The notes: generated from the letters alone by a model not told the origin. A DNA stretch of 64,000 bases from Achromobacter pestifer (GCF_013267355.1 NZ_CP053985.1:6138001-6202000), one strand, 5' to 3'. Counted from the first letter of the stretch, positions 1-8,790 are shown. Numbers and translations are program-made.

Positions 1-568
1 GTTCCGGCAGCCGGCGCAGGCCCAGCAGCGCGATCGCGGCGCATAGCGCCAGCGTGCCGTAGGTGGCGCGCCAGCCCACGGCGTCGGCAATCAGCGCGGA
101 CAGCGGCACGCCCGCCACCAGCGACACGGACCAGCCCGCGGTGACGCGGCCCAGCGTGCGCGCCTCCTGGCCCGGCGGGGCGATCAGCGAGGCGGATCCG
201 TAAGCGGCGGGCAGGATCACGCCCGCGGCGGCGCCTGCCAGCGCCTGAGCCAGCGTCAGCACGATCCAGTGCGGCGCGCTGGCCGACAGGATCAGCGCGG
301 CGATCAGGACGATCATCGCGCCCAGCAGCGAGCGGCGCACGCCGATGCGGTCGATGCGCGCGGCCAGGAAGAAGGCGCTGGCGGCGGTGGCCGCGCCGTA
401 GGCGGAAATGGCGGTGCTGATGGTCAGCGGCGAGGTGGCAAAGGAGCGCGCCACGTCGCTCAGGATGGGGCTGAGCGCCAGGCCGTTGGAGCCTACGACG
501 CTGACGGCGAACATCAGGGCGGGGACGGAAGAGGCCGGGCGGGCGCTGCGGGTGCTACGGTTCTGCAT
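1..568 (-). CDS. MFS transporter, N-terminal part (cut by window edge)
   Basis: About 189 residues read from an ATG at 568 leftwards off the window. The product is hydrophobic, with alternating Ala/Leu-rich membrane segments and the MFS loop 2-3 signature around ARIDRIGVRRSLLGAM (near residues 70-85), followed by further segments with the GRVTAGWSVSL type sequence of drug or sugar exporters of the AraJ/YdhP kind. It is probably an inner-membrane proton antiporter; the substrate cannot be told. It is divergent from the Lrp-type regulator at 660, and the 91-bp AT-rich gap holds a perfect inverted repeat, so the regulator probably controls it. The C-terminal half is outside the window. Confidence 0.85.
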   Translation of the reverse strand, partial: MQNRSTRSARPASSVPALMFAVSVVGSNGLALSPILSDVARSFATSPLTISTAISAYGAATAASAFFLAARIDRIGVRRSLLGAMIVLIAALILSASAPHWIVLTLAQALAGAAAGVILPAAYGSASLIAPPGQEARTLGRVTAGWSVSLVAGVPLSALIADAVGWRATYGTLALCAAIALLGLRRLPE

Positions 569-574
569 CGCCAA

Positions 575-592
575 ATTTTATTGGAATAAAAT
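575..592. promoter_or_regulatory. Perfect inverted repeat, probable Lrp-type operator
   Basis: ATTTTATT-GG-AATAAAAT is a perfect 8-bp inverted repeat with a 2-bp centre. It lies in the short AT-rich gap between the divergent MFS gene and the Lrp/AsnC regulator, 7 bp from the exporter start. Lrp/AsnC proteins bind AT-rich dyads, so this is a plausible autoregulatory and exporter operator. It could also overlap a -10 element. Confidence 0.5.
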
Positions 593-659
593 AAGGGTTA
601 ACGCTTATATTTCTTTATTCCGTAAAAGTTCGAATGCCGTTCGGCAGAACCTGATTCCA

Positions 660-1115
660 ATGCCTGATCTTGATGACCGCGACCGAAAGCTGTTAACGCT
701 GCTGGCCGACGATGCTTCCCCCAGCTACGCCGAACTGGGCAAAATGCTGAACCTTTCCGCCCCGGCCGTGCATGAAAGGGTCAAGCGCCTGAAGCGCGAC
801 GGCCTGATCAAAGGCATCGCCGCCAAGCTGGACGGCGCGCGCATCGGCCGGCCGCTGCTGGCCTTTGTGCACGTGGACACCAATAACTGGAGCATCACGC
901 AGCAGGTGCTGGGGCTGGCCGAGCTGACCGAAGTAGAAGAAATCCACACCATCACCGGCAAGAGCGCCATGTTGCTGAAGGTGCGCGTGCGCGACACGCA
1001 GGCGCTGGAGGCGCTGCTGGCCCGCATCCATCAGATCGACGGCATCACCAACACCACCAGCGACATCGCGCTGACCAGCTACCTGGAGCGCGGCCCCTTG
1101 CCGGATAACGGTTGA
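660..1115 (+). CDS. Lrp/AsnC family transcriptional regulator
   Basis: A 151-residue protein, the usual length for the family. Residues 1-60 form the N-terminal winged helix-turn-helix (DDRDRKLLTLLADDAS ... APAVHERVKRLKRDGLIKG), and residues 65-145 are the RAM/ACT-like ligand and oligomerisation domain with the LTEVEEIHTITGKSAMLLKVRV core. I start at the ATG at 660 because the longer open frame upstream is not coding-like and the family begins just before the HTH. It is divergent from the MFS exporter, with a perfect dyad between them, which suggests that it senses an amino acid or related ligand and controls efflux. Confidence 0.9.
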   Translation: MPDLDDRDRKLLTLLADDASPSYAELGKMLNLSAPAVHERVKRLKRDGLIKGIAAKLDGARIGRPLLAFVHVDTNNWSITQQVLGLAELTEVEEIHTITGKSAMLLKVRVRDTQALEALLARIHQIDGITNTTSDIALTSYLERGPLPDNG

Positions 1116-1125
1116 AGCGCGCCGT

Positions 1126-2286
1126 TCAGGCCGCGCGCAGCCGCAGGCGCGTGATCTCGGAGGGCGCGCCCAGGCGCTTGGGCGGTCCCCAGTAGCCCGT
1201 GCCGCGGCTGATGTAGATCCACATGTTCCCCAGGCGGTGCAGGCCCGCCGTGTACGGCTGCTGGAACCGCACGAAGAAACCCCAGGGGAAGAACTGCCCG
1301 CCATGGGTGTGGCCGGACAATTGCAGCGTGTAGCCCAGCGGCGCTGCGGCCACCGCGCTGCGCGGCTGGTGCGCCAGCAGGATCCTGGGATTGGCGTCCG
1401 CGGGCGCGCCGGCAAGCGCGGCCGCGGGGTTGCTGCGCTGCTGCGGATCGAAGGAACCGGCGCTGTAGTCGGTAATGCCCGCCACCACCACCGGCAGGCC
1501 CGCGGGATGGATGATCACGTGTTCGTTCATCAGCACGCGCAGGCCCATGCGGCGGAATTCCGCGATCCAGGGCGTCGCGCCCGAATAGTATTCATGGTTG
1601 CCGGTGACCAGGTACACGCCATGGAGCGCGCGCAGCTGGCCCAGCGGGCTGGCCTGCGCGGACAGCTGTTCGACGCTGCCGTCGACCACGTCGCCGGTGA
1701 TCGCGACCATGTCCGGCAGCAGCTCATTGACGGCGTCGACGATGGCCTGCACGTAGCGCTTCTTGATGGTGGGACCGACGTGAATGTCGCTGATCTGCAC
1801 GATGGTGAAGCCGTCCAGGTCGGGCGCGAGCCCGGCGATGGGCACGTCCACATCGACGACGCGCGCCCGCTTGCGGGCGTTGTACAGGCCGATCAATGTG
1901 CCGGCGAGGGCCAGCATGGGCACGGTCCATGCGCTGGCCCGGCGCAGCGTGGTCCAAGGCAGATCGGCGCCGATGAGCAGATTCGCCAGCCACGTCAGCA
2001 GCAGCAATGCGTCGCGCAGCACCGTCAGCACGAACAGCGACGAAAACAGGCCCATGGCGAACAGCCCGACCCAGGCGATGCGGTCGCCCCAAGGCGGATG
2101 CACGGACGAACGCCCCAGCATCCCCAGCGGAATCAGGATGCACGACAGCAGCAAGGCCAGGATGGCGGCGGCGGAACCCGCTCCGCCCAGGTAGGCGTCG
2201 GGAATCAGACGGGCGCCCACGTAAACGTGAGCCAGGGCGCCCAGGGTCAGGAAGCGCAGGAAGAATGAGGATTGGCGTAGGGACAC
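1126..2286 (-). CDS. Membrane-anchored metallophosphoesterase
   Basis: 386 residues. The N-terminal 150 carry about four hydrophobic segments, and the C-terminal half is a calcineurin-like phosphoesterase with all metal motifs visible: QISDIHVG (DxH), ITGDVVDGS (GDxxD), VTGNHEYYSG (GNHE), LLAHQP and LSGHTHGGQFFPW (GHxH). This matches the YaeI/YkuE group, di-metal phosphoesterases that include lipid (UDP-diacylglucosamine-like) hydrolases. The active site probably sits at the membrane. The likely start at 2286 is a GTG without an obvious ribosome site, so the N-terminus is uncertain. It is convergent with the Lrp gene, 10 bp apart. The exact substrate is unknown. Confidence 0.88.
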   Translation of the reverse strand: MSLRQSSFFLRFLTLGALAHVYVGARLIPDAYLGGAGSAAAILALLLSCILIPLGMLGRSSVHPPWGDRIAWVGLFAMGLFSSLFVLTVLRDALLLLTWLANLLIGADLPWTTLRRASAWTVPMLALAGTLIGLYNARKRARVVDVDVPIAGLAPDLDGFTIVQISDIHVGPTIKKRYVQAIVDAVNELLPDMVAITGDVVDGSVEQLSAQASPLGQLRALHGVYLVTGNHEYYSGATPWIAEFRRMGLRVLMNEHVIIHPAGLPVVVAGITDYSAGSFDPQQRSNPAAALAGAPADANPRILLAHQPRSAVAAAPLGYTLQLSGHTHGGQFFPWGFFVRFQQPYTAGLHRLGNMWIYISRGTGYWGPPKRLGAPSEITRLRLRAA

Positions 2287-2432
2287 GGCGGCTCTGGGGC
2301 GCGCCGGGCCGGGAGCAGCGGCGCGCGTGGCAAGGGAACCGTCATTCTATGCCGGGCGCGCGCCGTGCCGCGCCAACCTGGGTCCGGGCCGGTTCCGCTG
2401 CGTCAAGCCGCGCCGCCGCGGGCCGCGGCGGG

Positions 2433-3659
2433 TCATGCCGCGTACGGATTTTCCCGCATGAGCAAGTCCGGCGCCATCTCCCGCACATGGTTGATGCCCA
2501 GCATCGCCATGTTGCGGTCGACCTCGGCGCGCAGCAGGCCGATGGCGTGCGATACGCCGGCCTCGCCGCCAACGGCGGCCGCATAGTTGAAGGGCCGGCC
2601 GACGAAGACGAAGCTTGCGCCCAGCGCCAGGGCCTTGAGCACGTCGCTGCCGCGGCGCACGCCGCTGTCCATCATCACGGTCATGTTGCCGGCGGCCTCG
2701 GCCACGGCGGGCAGGGCGCGCAGCGGCGAGACCGCGCCGTCCAGCTGACGGCCGCCGTGGTTGGACACGATGATGCCGTCGGCGCCGTGCTGCCGCGCCA
2801 GCGCCGCGTCCTGCGGATGCAGGATGCCCTTGATGATGAGCGTGCCCGGCCATTGGCGGCGGATGCGCGCCACATGTTCCCAACTGAGGTGGTCGCGCGC
2901 GCTGAAGTCGCGCAGCACCGACGACGACACTATCGGCGCGCCGCGCGTGGCGTAGGAGTTTTCGAAATGCGGCATGCCATGGGCCAGCAGTGTGCGCATG
3001 AACGTGCCGGCCAGCCAGCGCGGCCGCGTCAGGCCGTCCCAGGCCAGGCGCAAGCTGGGCTTGAGCGGCGTGGAGAAACCGGTGCGCACATTGTTTTCGC
3101 GGTTGGCCGACACGGGGATGTCCACCGTCAGCACCAGGGTCTCGTAGCCGGCGCGGCGGGCGCGCTCGACCAGCGCGTCGATGCGCTGCGGATCGCCCGG
3201 CAGATAGGCCTGGAACCAGGTGCCGGGCGCTTCGTGGATGACCTCTTCCAGCGGAATCAGCGAGGTGCCGCTGAGGATGGCGGGTATGCCTTGCTCACGC
3301 GCGGCGCGCGCCAGCACGATGTCGCCGCGGTAGGCCGACAGGGCGCTGATGCCCATGGGCGCGATGCCGAAGGGCGAGGCGTAGCGGCGGCCGAAGAGTT
3401 CGGTGTGCTGCGTTCGGCGCGACACGTCCACCAGCACGCGCGGGGAAAACGCGTACTGCGCAAAAGCGCTGCGGTTGCCGCGCAGGGATTGGTTGTCTTC
3501 CGCCGCGCCCGCGACATAGCCGAATATCGGCCGCGGCAGGCGCCGTTTCGCGGCAGCCTCGAAATCGTCCAGCGACAGCATGCGCGCCAGCGCGCGCGGC
3601 AAGGGGCGGTCGGCCGAGGCGGCGCGGGGACTGGCGGTGGTCGAGAGCAGGGATGTCAT
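2433..3659 (-). CDS. FMN-dependent alpha-hydroxy-acid oxidase/dehydrogenase
   Basis: 408 residues from the ATG at 3659. It has the FMN alpha-hydroxy-acid dehydrogenase fold (lactate dehydrogenase LldD, mandelate dehydrogenase, glycolate oxidase): LSLDDFEAAAKRRLP, PIFGYVAGAAEDN, FGIAPMGISAL, FQAYLPGD, LTVDIPVSANREN, LIIKGILHPQDA (catalytic Lys), IVSNHGGRQLDGA (catalytic His and substrate Arg) and MMDSGVRRGSDVLKALALGA. It oxidises a 2-hydroxy acid to the 2-oxo acid, passing electrons to quinone or O2. The substrate is not predictable. It lies downstream of psd on the same strand with a perfect palindrome between, so it may have its own operator. The start is uncertain because no candidate has a strong ribosome site. 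Confidence 0.88.
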   Translation of the reverse strand: MTSLLSTTASPRAASADRPLPRALARMLSLDDFEAAAKRRLPRPIFGYVAGAAEDNQSLRGNRSAFAQYAFSPRVLVDVSRRTQHTELFGRRYASPFGIAPMGISALSAYRGDIVLARAAREQGIPAILSGTSLIPLEEVIHEAPGTWFQAYLPGDPQRIDALVERARRAGYETLVLTVDIPVSANRENNVRTGFSTPLKPSLRLAWDGLTRPRWLAGTFMRTLLAHGMPHFENSYATRGAPIVSSSVLRDFSARDHLSWEHVARIRRQWPGTLIIKGILHPQDAALARQHGADGIIVSNHGGRQLDGAVSPLRALPAVAEAAGNMTVMMDSGVRRGSDVLKALALGASFVFVGRPFNYAAAVGGEAGVSHAIGLLRAEVDRNMAMLGINHVREMAPDLLMRENPYAA

Positions 3660-3731
3660 GGCGGGCCGGCAAAAGCCCATAATCTAGCAACGCCGATTCA
3701 TCGCATAAAGCGAATAAAACCAGACATCCAG

Positions 3732-3748
3732 TTTCGATTAAATCGAAA
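3732..3748. promoter_or_regulatory. Perfect 17-bp palindrome upstream of hydroxy-acid oxidase
   Basis: TTTCGATT-A-AATCGAAA is a perfect 8+1+8 palindrome sitting between the psd stop codon and the oxidase gene start, both on the minus strand. It is AT-rich against a GC-rich background. No T-run follows on the minus strand, so an operator (for example for a GntR/LldR-like or LysR regulator) fits better than a terminator. The regulator is not in the neighbourhood. Confidence 0.4.
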
Positions 3749-3750
3749 TA

Positions 3751-4614
3751 TCAGGCGGGCAGGGCCATCAGTTCGCCCATGCGCACCGGACCCAGCACGG
3801 AGGGCGTATCGGCCCAGCGGATCTGGTTGGGGCCGAACAGCACGATGGCGGTGGAGCCCAGCTTGAAGCGGCCCATTTCCGCGCCCTTGGCCAGGTGGAT
3901 CGGGGCGCGCGCCGCGTCGTCGTAGCGGGTGGCTTTCACGCGGCGCTTGTGCGGCGTGACCAGGCCGGCCCACACGGTCTCGATGGAGGCGACGATCATC
4001 GCGCCCACCAGCACCACGGCCATCGGGCCGTGTTCGGTGTCGAAGATGCACACGACGCGTTCGTTGCGCGCGAACAGGCGCGGCACGCTGCGGGCGGTGA
4101 GCGGGTTGACCGAGAACAGGCGGCCGGGCACGTGGATCATTTCGCGCAGGGTGCCGGCGACCGGCATGTGCACGCGGTGGTAGTCCTTGGGCGACAGATA
4201 GACGGTGGCGAATTGGCCGCCCTGGAACGGGGCCGCGCGCTCGGCGTCGCCGCCCAGCAGGTCGGCCAGGCCGTAGCTGTGGCCCTTGGCCTGGAAGATG
4301 CGGCCATGTTCGATCGCGCCCATCTGGCTGATGGCGCCGTCGGCGGGACACACCACGGAGCCCGGTTCTTCATCCAGCGGACGCGCATCTTCCTTCAATG
4401 CCCGCGTGAAGAAGTCGTTGAAGCAGTCGTAGGCCAAGGGGTCTTCCTGCAGCGCTTCGCGCATGTCCACGCCATAGCGGCGGACGAAGCGCGAGATCAT
4501 CCAGTTCTTGACCGCGGGTTCGCGGCAGTCGGATGCGTACCCGAAGAGCCGCGACACCAGATGGTGAGGGGCGAGATACTGGCTGGCGAGGAATAATTGG
4601 TCTTTGATCGACAT
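3751..4614 (-). CDS. psd: Phosphatidylserine decarboxylase proenzyme
   Basis: 287 residues, the usual length of the short bacterial Psd. It converts phosphatidylserine to phosphatidylethanolamine at the inner membrane. Visible motifs are [26 protein letters not shown] (catalytic Asp region), [16 protein letters not shown] (catalytic His), FSVNPLT and the self-cleavage site LGSTAIVLF near residue 252, where the Ser becomes the pyruvoyl group, giving a small alpha and a large beta chain. The start at 4614 agrees with the family N-terminus. The next gene downstream is the hydroxy-acid oxidase, 90 bp away, with no metabolic link that I can see. Confidence 0.96.
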   Translation of the reverse strand: MSIKDQLFLASQYLAPHHLVSRLFGYASDCREPAVKNWMISRFVRRYGVDMREALQEDPLAYDCFNDFFTRALKEDARPLDEEPGSVVCPADGAISQMGAIEHGRIFQAKGHSYGLADLLGGDAERAAPFQGGQFATVYLSPKDYHRVHMPVAGTLREMIHVPGRLFSVNPLTARSVPRLFARNERVVCIFDTEHGPMAVVLVGAMIVASIETVWAGLVTPHKRRVKATRYDDAARAPIHLAKGAEMGRFKLGSTAIVLFGPNQIRWADTPSVLGPVRMGELMALPA

Positions 4615-4702
4615 CTAGGAGCGCTGAGAAATTACCCTGCGGCTGGCTGCGGCGCGGGCCGGCCCGCAAGGGGCCCGCCTTCAGGCCCGGGACTGGCCGC
4701 GT

Positions 4703-4734
4703 CAAAAAACGACGTCCCGCGTTGCAGCGGGACG
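4703..4734 (-). terminator. Rho-independent terminator after the P450 gene
   Basis: On the minus strand the stem CGTCCCGC pairs perfectly with GCGGGACG around a 6-nt loop, followed by a TCG spacer and six T. It lies about 100 bp past the stop codon of the minus-strand P450 gene and before psd, so it separates the two units. Confidence 0.75.
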
Positions 4735-4837
4735 AGGCGGTGATGAGCAGAGGGTGAATTCTACCGCTTTCAGGCGCACTTCAGGCGGGTAAGCGCCGCC
4801 CGGCGCGCAGGCACGCGGCGCTTTTGCGCGCCGGCCG

Positions 4838-7192
4838 CTACAGCTCGAGCACGATGCGCCCGCCTTGGGCGCGCGAGCAGCAGGCCATCATGCGGCTGCC
4901 GGTCTCGCGTTCGGCGCGGGTCAGCACCACGTCGCGATGGTCGACCGCGCCGCCCAGCACGCGCACCTCGCAAGACCCGCAAAGCCCTTCCTCGCAATCG
5001 CTCTGCACGTCGATGTTGGCGCCGCGCAAGGCAGTCAGCAGGGTCTGGCCGGCGGGCACCTGCACGACGATGCCCGAGTCCTTCAACTCGGCCTCGAAGG
5101 CGTGTTCCTTGGACGGGTCCAGCGTGGCGAGCGTGGAATGGAAGTGCTCCACGCGCAGGCTGTCCTCGGGCCAGGCGGCGCAGGCAGCCTGCAGGGCGTC
5201 CAGCATGCGCTCGGGGCCGCAGGCGTAGATCTGGGCGCCGGCCTCGGGGCTGGACAGCAGGGCGCCGAAATCGTTGCGGCGGCCTTCGTCGCTGACGTGC
5301 AGATGCAGGCGCGCGCCGTGCAGTGGCTGCAGCTCGTCCAGCATGGCCATGCAAGCGCGCGAACGGCCGCTGTAGTGCAGTTCGTAATCCATGCCCAGCT
5401 CGCGCGCGCGGCGCGCCATCGCGCTGATGGGCGTGATGCCGATGCCGCCGGCGATGAGGATCAGGCGCCTGGCGCTTTCGTCCATGCGGAAATGATTGCG
5501 CGGACCGCGTGCTCGCACGATGCTGCCCGCGCGCAGGTGCTGGTGGATCCAGGCGGAACCGCCGCGGCCCGCCGTTTCCTTGAGCACGGCGATCTCCAGC
5601 GCATGCGCGGCCGCCGGATCGCCGCAGAGCGAGTATTGGCGCGACAGGCCGGTGTCGCCGCATTCGAGGTCGATGTGTGAACCCGGCGTCCAGCGCGGCA
5701 GCGGCTTGCCGTCGGGCGATTCGAGCCGGATGCGCGCGATGCCGTCGGCCGCGGCCGTGACCTGGGTCACCACCAGCTTGCGGCTGATGGCGTGGGTGGA
5801 GGGCTCGCCGATGCGCACCGGCTGCACCTGAGCCAGCAGGGCGGCGTCGCGGCGCTCGGGGTTGTCGGCCGGATTCCATTCCACCCACAGATGCTCGGGG
5901 CCGCGGAACGAGGTGTTCGGCACGTAGGTGAACTGCTGTTCGGCCAGGCGCATGTGCGGCAGGCGGCGCGTCAGTTCTTCCAGGAAGATCTGCATCTCCA
6001 TGCGCGCCAGGTTCTTGCCCATGCACTGGTGCGCGCCATAGCCGAAGGTCAGCTGGTCGCTGGCGTTGTCGCGGCGGATGTCGAAGAAATCGGCGTCGGC
6101 GAAATGGCGCTCGTCGTGGTTGGCCGACGAGGACACGATCAGCAGCTTGGCGCCCGCGGGAATGGCCACGCCGGCGATCTCGGTGTCGCGCGTGGCCAGG
6201 CGGCGCCAGGCCGCGACCGAGCCGTTGTGGCGCAGGCATTCCTCTACCGCGTTGGGCAGCAGGCCGGGATCCTCGCACAGTTCGCGCCAGGCGTCGGGGT
6301 GCTGCAGCAGCAGCTTGATGGCGTTGGCCGAGGCGTTGGCGGTGGTCTCATGCGCCGCCACGATGCCGGCCATCATCATCGAATGCAAGTAGGAGTCGGT
6401 GACGACCTCGGGGTGGTCCTTCTGCTTGCGGATGCCGTACTGCATCCAGCCTGGCGCGTCGGGATCCTGGCGCATCTTGTCCAGGATCTTGCCGGCCAGC
6501 TGCCAGAAATTGCCCACCGCGTGCGCCACGGCCACCTGTTCTTCGGGCTTGGGCCGGCCCCAGGTGTTGACGGTGTGCGCGATGGAGTATTGGCGCAGCA
6601 GGTCCATGTCTTCCTCGGGCACGCCGAGGAAGTGCAGGGCGACCGTGAGCGGCACTTCCCAGAGCATCTGGTCGACCAGATCGGCGCGGCCGTCATTGAT
6701 GAATCGGTCCACGTACTCGCGCGTCAGGCGCCGCACCATGGGCTCGTGGTGCTTGAGTTCGTCCGGTGTGAACGGATCCATTAGCACCCGGCGGCGCGGC
6801 ATGTGAGCCGGCTCGTCCTCGTTGACCAGGGTGCGGTTCATCGCATAGCCGTAGGTCGCCAGCACGGCGTTGGCCTCGGGGCCGGTCGGCGTGATCTTCT
6901 CCAGCGCGATCGAGGGGCTGTAGGTGTGGTTGTCGCGGAACACGGCCTTGATATCGTCGTAGCGGGTCACCACCCAATAGCCCAGCTTGGGGCTGTAGAA
7001 CACCGGTTCCTGCTCGCGCGCCCAGCGCACGTACTCGGGCGGGTCCTGCTGGTAGCCATCGCCGAAAGGATCGAACTCGGCGGCCCGCGGACTGACCGGA
7101 CAGCCTTGGGCGCGTGCCAGCGCTGCGTGGTCGATGGGACAGCCGCCGGTTTGGGCGGGCGCGGTGGGGGCAGAGGGGGTGGGGTGGCCCAT
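4838..7192 (-). CDS. Self-sufficient cytochrome P450 - reductase fusion (CYP116B type)
   Basis: 784 residues with three modules. Residues 1-450 are a P450 with an I-helix AAHETT, the ExxR near EECLRH, and the heme loop FGYGAHQCMGKNLAR with its Cys ligand. Residues 455-690 are a phthalate-dioxygenase-reductase-like module: RQYSLCGDP (flavin) and IAGGIGITPISAM (NAD(P)H). The last 95 residues are a plant-type 2Fe-2S ferredoxin with C-x4-C-x2-C (CEEGLCGSC) and a distal Cys in ACCS. The order matches the CYP116B/RhF class, which hydroxylates or dealkylates small aromatics without partner proteins. I use the ATG at 7192 because GGAG lies 7 bp upstream. It is divergent from the IclR regulator at 7305. 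Confidence 0.93.
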   Translation of the reverse strand: MGHPTPSAPTAPAQTGGCPIDHAALARAQGCPVSPRAAEFDPFGDGYQQDPPEYVRWAREQEPVFYSPKLGYWVVTRYDDIKAVFRDNHTYSPSIALEKITPTGPEANAVLATYGYAMNRTLVNEDEPAHMPRRRVLMDPFTPDELKHHEPMVRRLTREYVDRFINDGRADLVDQMLWEVPLTVALHFLGVPEEDMDLLRQYSIAHTVNTWGRPKPEEQVAVAHAVGNFWQLAGKILDKMRQDPDAPGWMQYGIRKQKDHPEVVTDSYLHSMMMAGIVAAHETTANASANAIKLLLQHPDAWRELCEDPGLLPNAVEECLRHNGSVAAWRRLATRDTEIAGVAIPAGAKLLIVSSSANHDERHFADADFFDIRRDNASDQLTFGYGAHQCMGKNLARMEMQIFLEELTRRLPHMRLAEQQFTYVPNTSFRGPEHLWVEWNPADNPERRDAALLAQVQPVRIGEPSTHAISRKLVVTQVTAAADGIARIRLESPDGKPLPRWTPGSHIDLECGDTGLSRQYSLCGDPAAAHALEIAVLKETAGRGGSAWIHQHLRAGSIVRARGPRNHFRMDESARRLILIAGGIGITPISAMARRARELGMDYELHYSGRSRACMAMLDELQPLHGARLHLHVSDEGRRNDFGALLSSPEAGAQIYACGPERMLDALQAACAAWPEDSLRVEHFHSTLATLDPSKEHAFEAELKDSGIVVQVPAGQTLLTALRGANIDVQSDCEEGLCGSCEVRVLGGAVDHRDVVLTRAERETGSRMMACCSRAQGGRIVLEL

Positions 7193-7211
7193 GGTGTCGC
7201 TCCGGATTACA

Positions 7212-7240
7212 ATTGCGTAAATCATATACGCATTGCGTAA
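7212..7240. promoter_or_regulatory. Tandem repeat operator between P450 and IclR genes
   Basis: ATTGCGTAA occurs at 7212-7220 and again at 7232-7240, exactly 20 bp apart, so both lie on the same DNA face. Between them TACGCA (7227-7232) forms an inverted repeat with TGCGTA (7214-7219). The site is just upstream of the P450 start and the divergent IclR gene, so it is a likely IclR-family operator, probably overlapping the P450 promoter. Confidence 0.6.
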
Positions 7241-7304
7241 TTAATCAATTGGGGTAATCTCCGGGCTGCGTCCGCAGCCGCCAGGCAGCTCCCAACCCGC
7301 GCCC

Positions 7305-8141
7305 ATGACCCAGACTCCCGATCCGTCCTCCGTCCCCGCCCAGACTTCCGATGCGCCGCGGCCGCGCGAACGGCGTCAGCGCGTGCAGGCCGCTGAAACC
7401 GGCATGGCGGTGTTGAAGGGGCTGGGCCGGCTGGGCGGCCGCGCCAGCCTCACGCTGCTGGCCGCGCAAGTGGACGAAAGCCCCGCCAAGGTGCACCGCT
7501 ACCTGGTCAGCCTGATGGAAGAGGGCCTGGTGGCGCAGGATGCCGCCACTCAACAGTACTACCTGGCGCTGGAAGCGATGCTGCTGGGCCTGGCCGCGCT
7601 GCGCCAGGCCGATCCCATCCGCCTGGCCGAGCCCAGCCTGGTGCGACTGCGCGAAGGCCTGGAAGTGACCTGCTTCATCGCGGTCATGGGCAACAAGGGG
7701 CCGACCATCGTGCGCTTTGAAGAACCGGGACTGCCGGTGACGGTCAACGTGCGCATGGGCTCGGTGCTGTCCATGCTCTGGTCCGCCACCGGACGGGTGT
7801 TCCTGGCCTTGCAGGACGACGCGCGGGTGCGGGCGCTTGCCGAAGCGGAATTGGCGCGCGCGCCGGCCGAGCTGCGCGCGCAGCTGGACGCGGCCGATCC
7901 CATCGGACAGCTGCGCCGGCAGGTGCTGGCCGCGGGCTGCGCCACGGTTCGAGACACCAATCTGAAGGGCATCAGCGCGGTGTCCGCGCCGCTGCTGGAC
8001 CATAACGGCCGGCCTTGCGCGGCGCTGACCGCGCTGGGGGCAACGGGTGGGTTCGACGCCTCGGTGGACGGCCCGATCGCGCAGGCAGTGCGGCGCGAGG
8101 CCGAGGCGGCCAGTGTGCTGCTGGGTTATCAGGCGACTTAG
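7305..8141 (+). CDS. IclR family transcriptional regulator
   Basis: 278 residues. An N-terminal winged helix spans residues 23-90 (AETGMAVLKGLGRLGGRASLTLLA ... DESPAKVHRYLVSLMEEGLV), and the rest is an IclR effector domain (FIAVMGNKGPTIVRFEEPG, LSMLWSATGRVFLA, CATVRDTNLKGISAVSAPLLD). It is divergent from the P450 fusion and most likely its ligand-responsive regulator, sensing the aromatic substrate or product. Its 3' end overlaps the convergent hepT gene by 4 bp. Confidence 0.92.
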   Translation: MTQTPDPSSVPAQTSDAPRPRERRQRVQAAETGMAVLKGLGRLGGRASLTLLAAQVDESPAKVHRYLVSLMEEGLVAQDAATQQYYLALEAMLLGLAALRQADPIRLAEPSLVRLREGLEVTCFIAVMGNKGPTIVRFEEPGLPVTVNVRMGSVLSMLWSATGRVFLALQDDARVRALAEAELARAPAELRAQLDAADPIGQLRRQVLAAGCATVRDTNLKGISAVSAPLLDHNGRPCAALTALGATGGFDASVDGPIAQAVRREAEAASVLLGYQAT

Positions 8142-8503
8142 CGCGGCGGAGCTTCTGCGTCCTGGCTGACTGCGGGCAACTGCCCGAGCAGATCAGGCAA
8201 CGCTGTTTTAACCGTATCCCACACCACGTCCAGGTTGATGTCAAAGTAGCCGTGGGCGATACGATTACGCATACCGCGCATACCGCGCCAAGGCACTTCG
8301 GGGTGTGCCTGTGCGAACGCGGCATGACCCTCCATTATCTTGGTGGCGGCCTCGCCGATAATGATGAGGCTCATGATGACGGCTTGCTGGGTGCGCTTGT
8401 CCAGAAGGAAGTCGGCCTTGGTCGTTTCCGCCACAAAACTGCATGCATCGCTCGCCGCTTGCTGCATATGCTCGAGGTAATCGAGGAGCCTGTTTCCGTT
8501 CAT
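8138..8503 (-). CDS. hepT: HepT-like ribonuclease toxin (DUF86)
   Basis: 121 residues, alpha-helical, with the HEPN RNase signature Rx4-6H as RNRIAHGYFD near residue 80; the trailing Tyr is the residue that cognate MNT antitoxins AMPylate. LLDYLEHMQQAASDA and IIIGEAATKIMEG are typical DUF86/HepT sequence. It overlaps the antitoxin gene by 4 bp (ATGA), so the two are translationally coupled. It degrades or cleaves RNA when released. It forms a type VII toxin-antitoxin pair with the gene at 8500. Confidence 0.92.
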   Translation of the reverse strand: MNGNRLLDYLEHMQQAASDACSFVAETTKADFLLDKRTQQAVIMSLIIIGEAATKIMEGHAAFAQAHPEVPWRGMRGMRNRIAHGYFDINLDVVWDTVKTALPDLLGQLPAVSQDAEAPPR

Positions 8504-8790
8504 ACGGACTTGGCCTCTGCAAGAACCTTGGCCCGGAATTTCGCAGGCAGGTCTGCGGGCGTCAACAGTTCGACGGGAACGCCAAGCAAGGCTTCCAACT
8601 CATCCTGCAGGCCACCCAGGTCGAATAAGGTAGCGCCAGGCAAGGCATCGACCAGCAGATCCAGGTCGCTGTCCTCTTCGTCCGTACCATGCAGCACCGA
8701 ACCGAACACACGCGGATTTGCCACCCGATAACGGCTTGCGGCCTCGCGCACGGCGTTTCGCTTCATGTTGAACACAATGGACGGTCGCAT
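8500..8790 (-). CDS. mntA: MntA-like nucleotidyltransferase antitoxin
   Basis: 96 residues with the minimal nucleotidyltransferase motif GSx10DxD, seen as GSVLHGTDEEDSDLDLLVD at about residues 30-48, and a third acidic position in the VELLTP strand. MntA proteins neutralise HepT by adding AMP units to its active-site Tyr. The ATG at 8790 has GAGGGTG upstream. The gene comes first in the operon and overlaps hepT by 4 bp. A 6-bp inverted repeat 26 bp upstream may be its own operator. Confidence 0.92.
   Translation of the reverse strand: MRPSIVFNMKRNAVREAASRYRVANPRVFGSVLHGTDEEDSDLDLLVDALPGATLFDLGGLQDELEALLGVPVELLTPADLPAKFRAKVLAEAKSV

Noticed and set aside
2007..3866. 619-codon plus-strand open frame opposite the hydroxy-acid oxidase gene
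   Set aside because: It is a GC-rich antisense shadow of the oxidase and phosphoesterase genes: low-complexity Arg/Gly/His-rich translation, no domain, no ribosome site.
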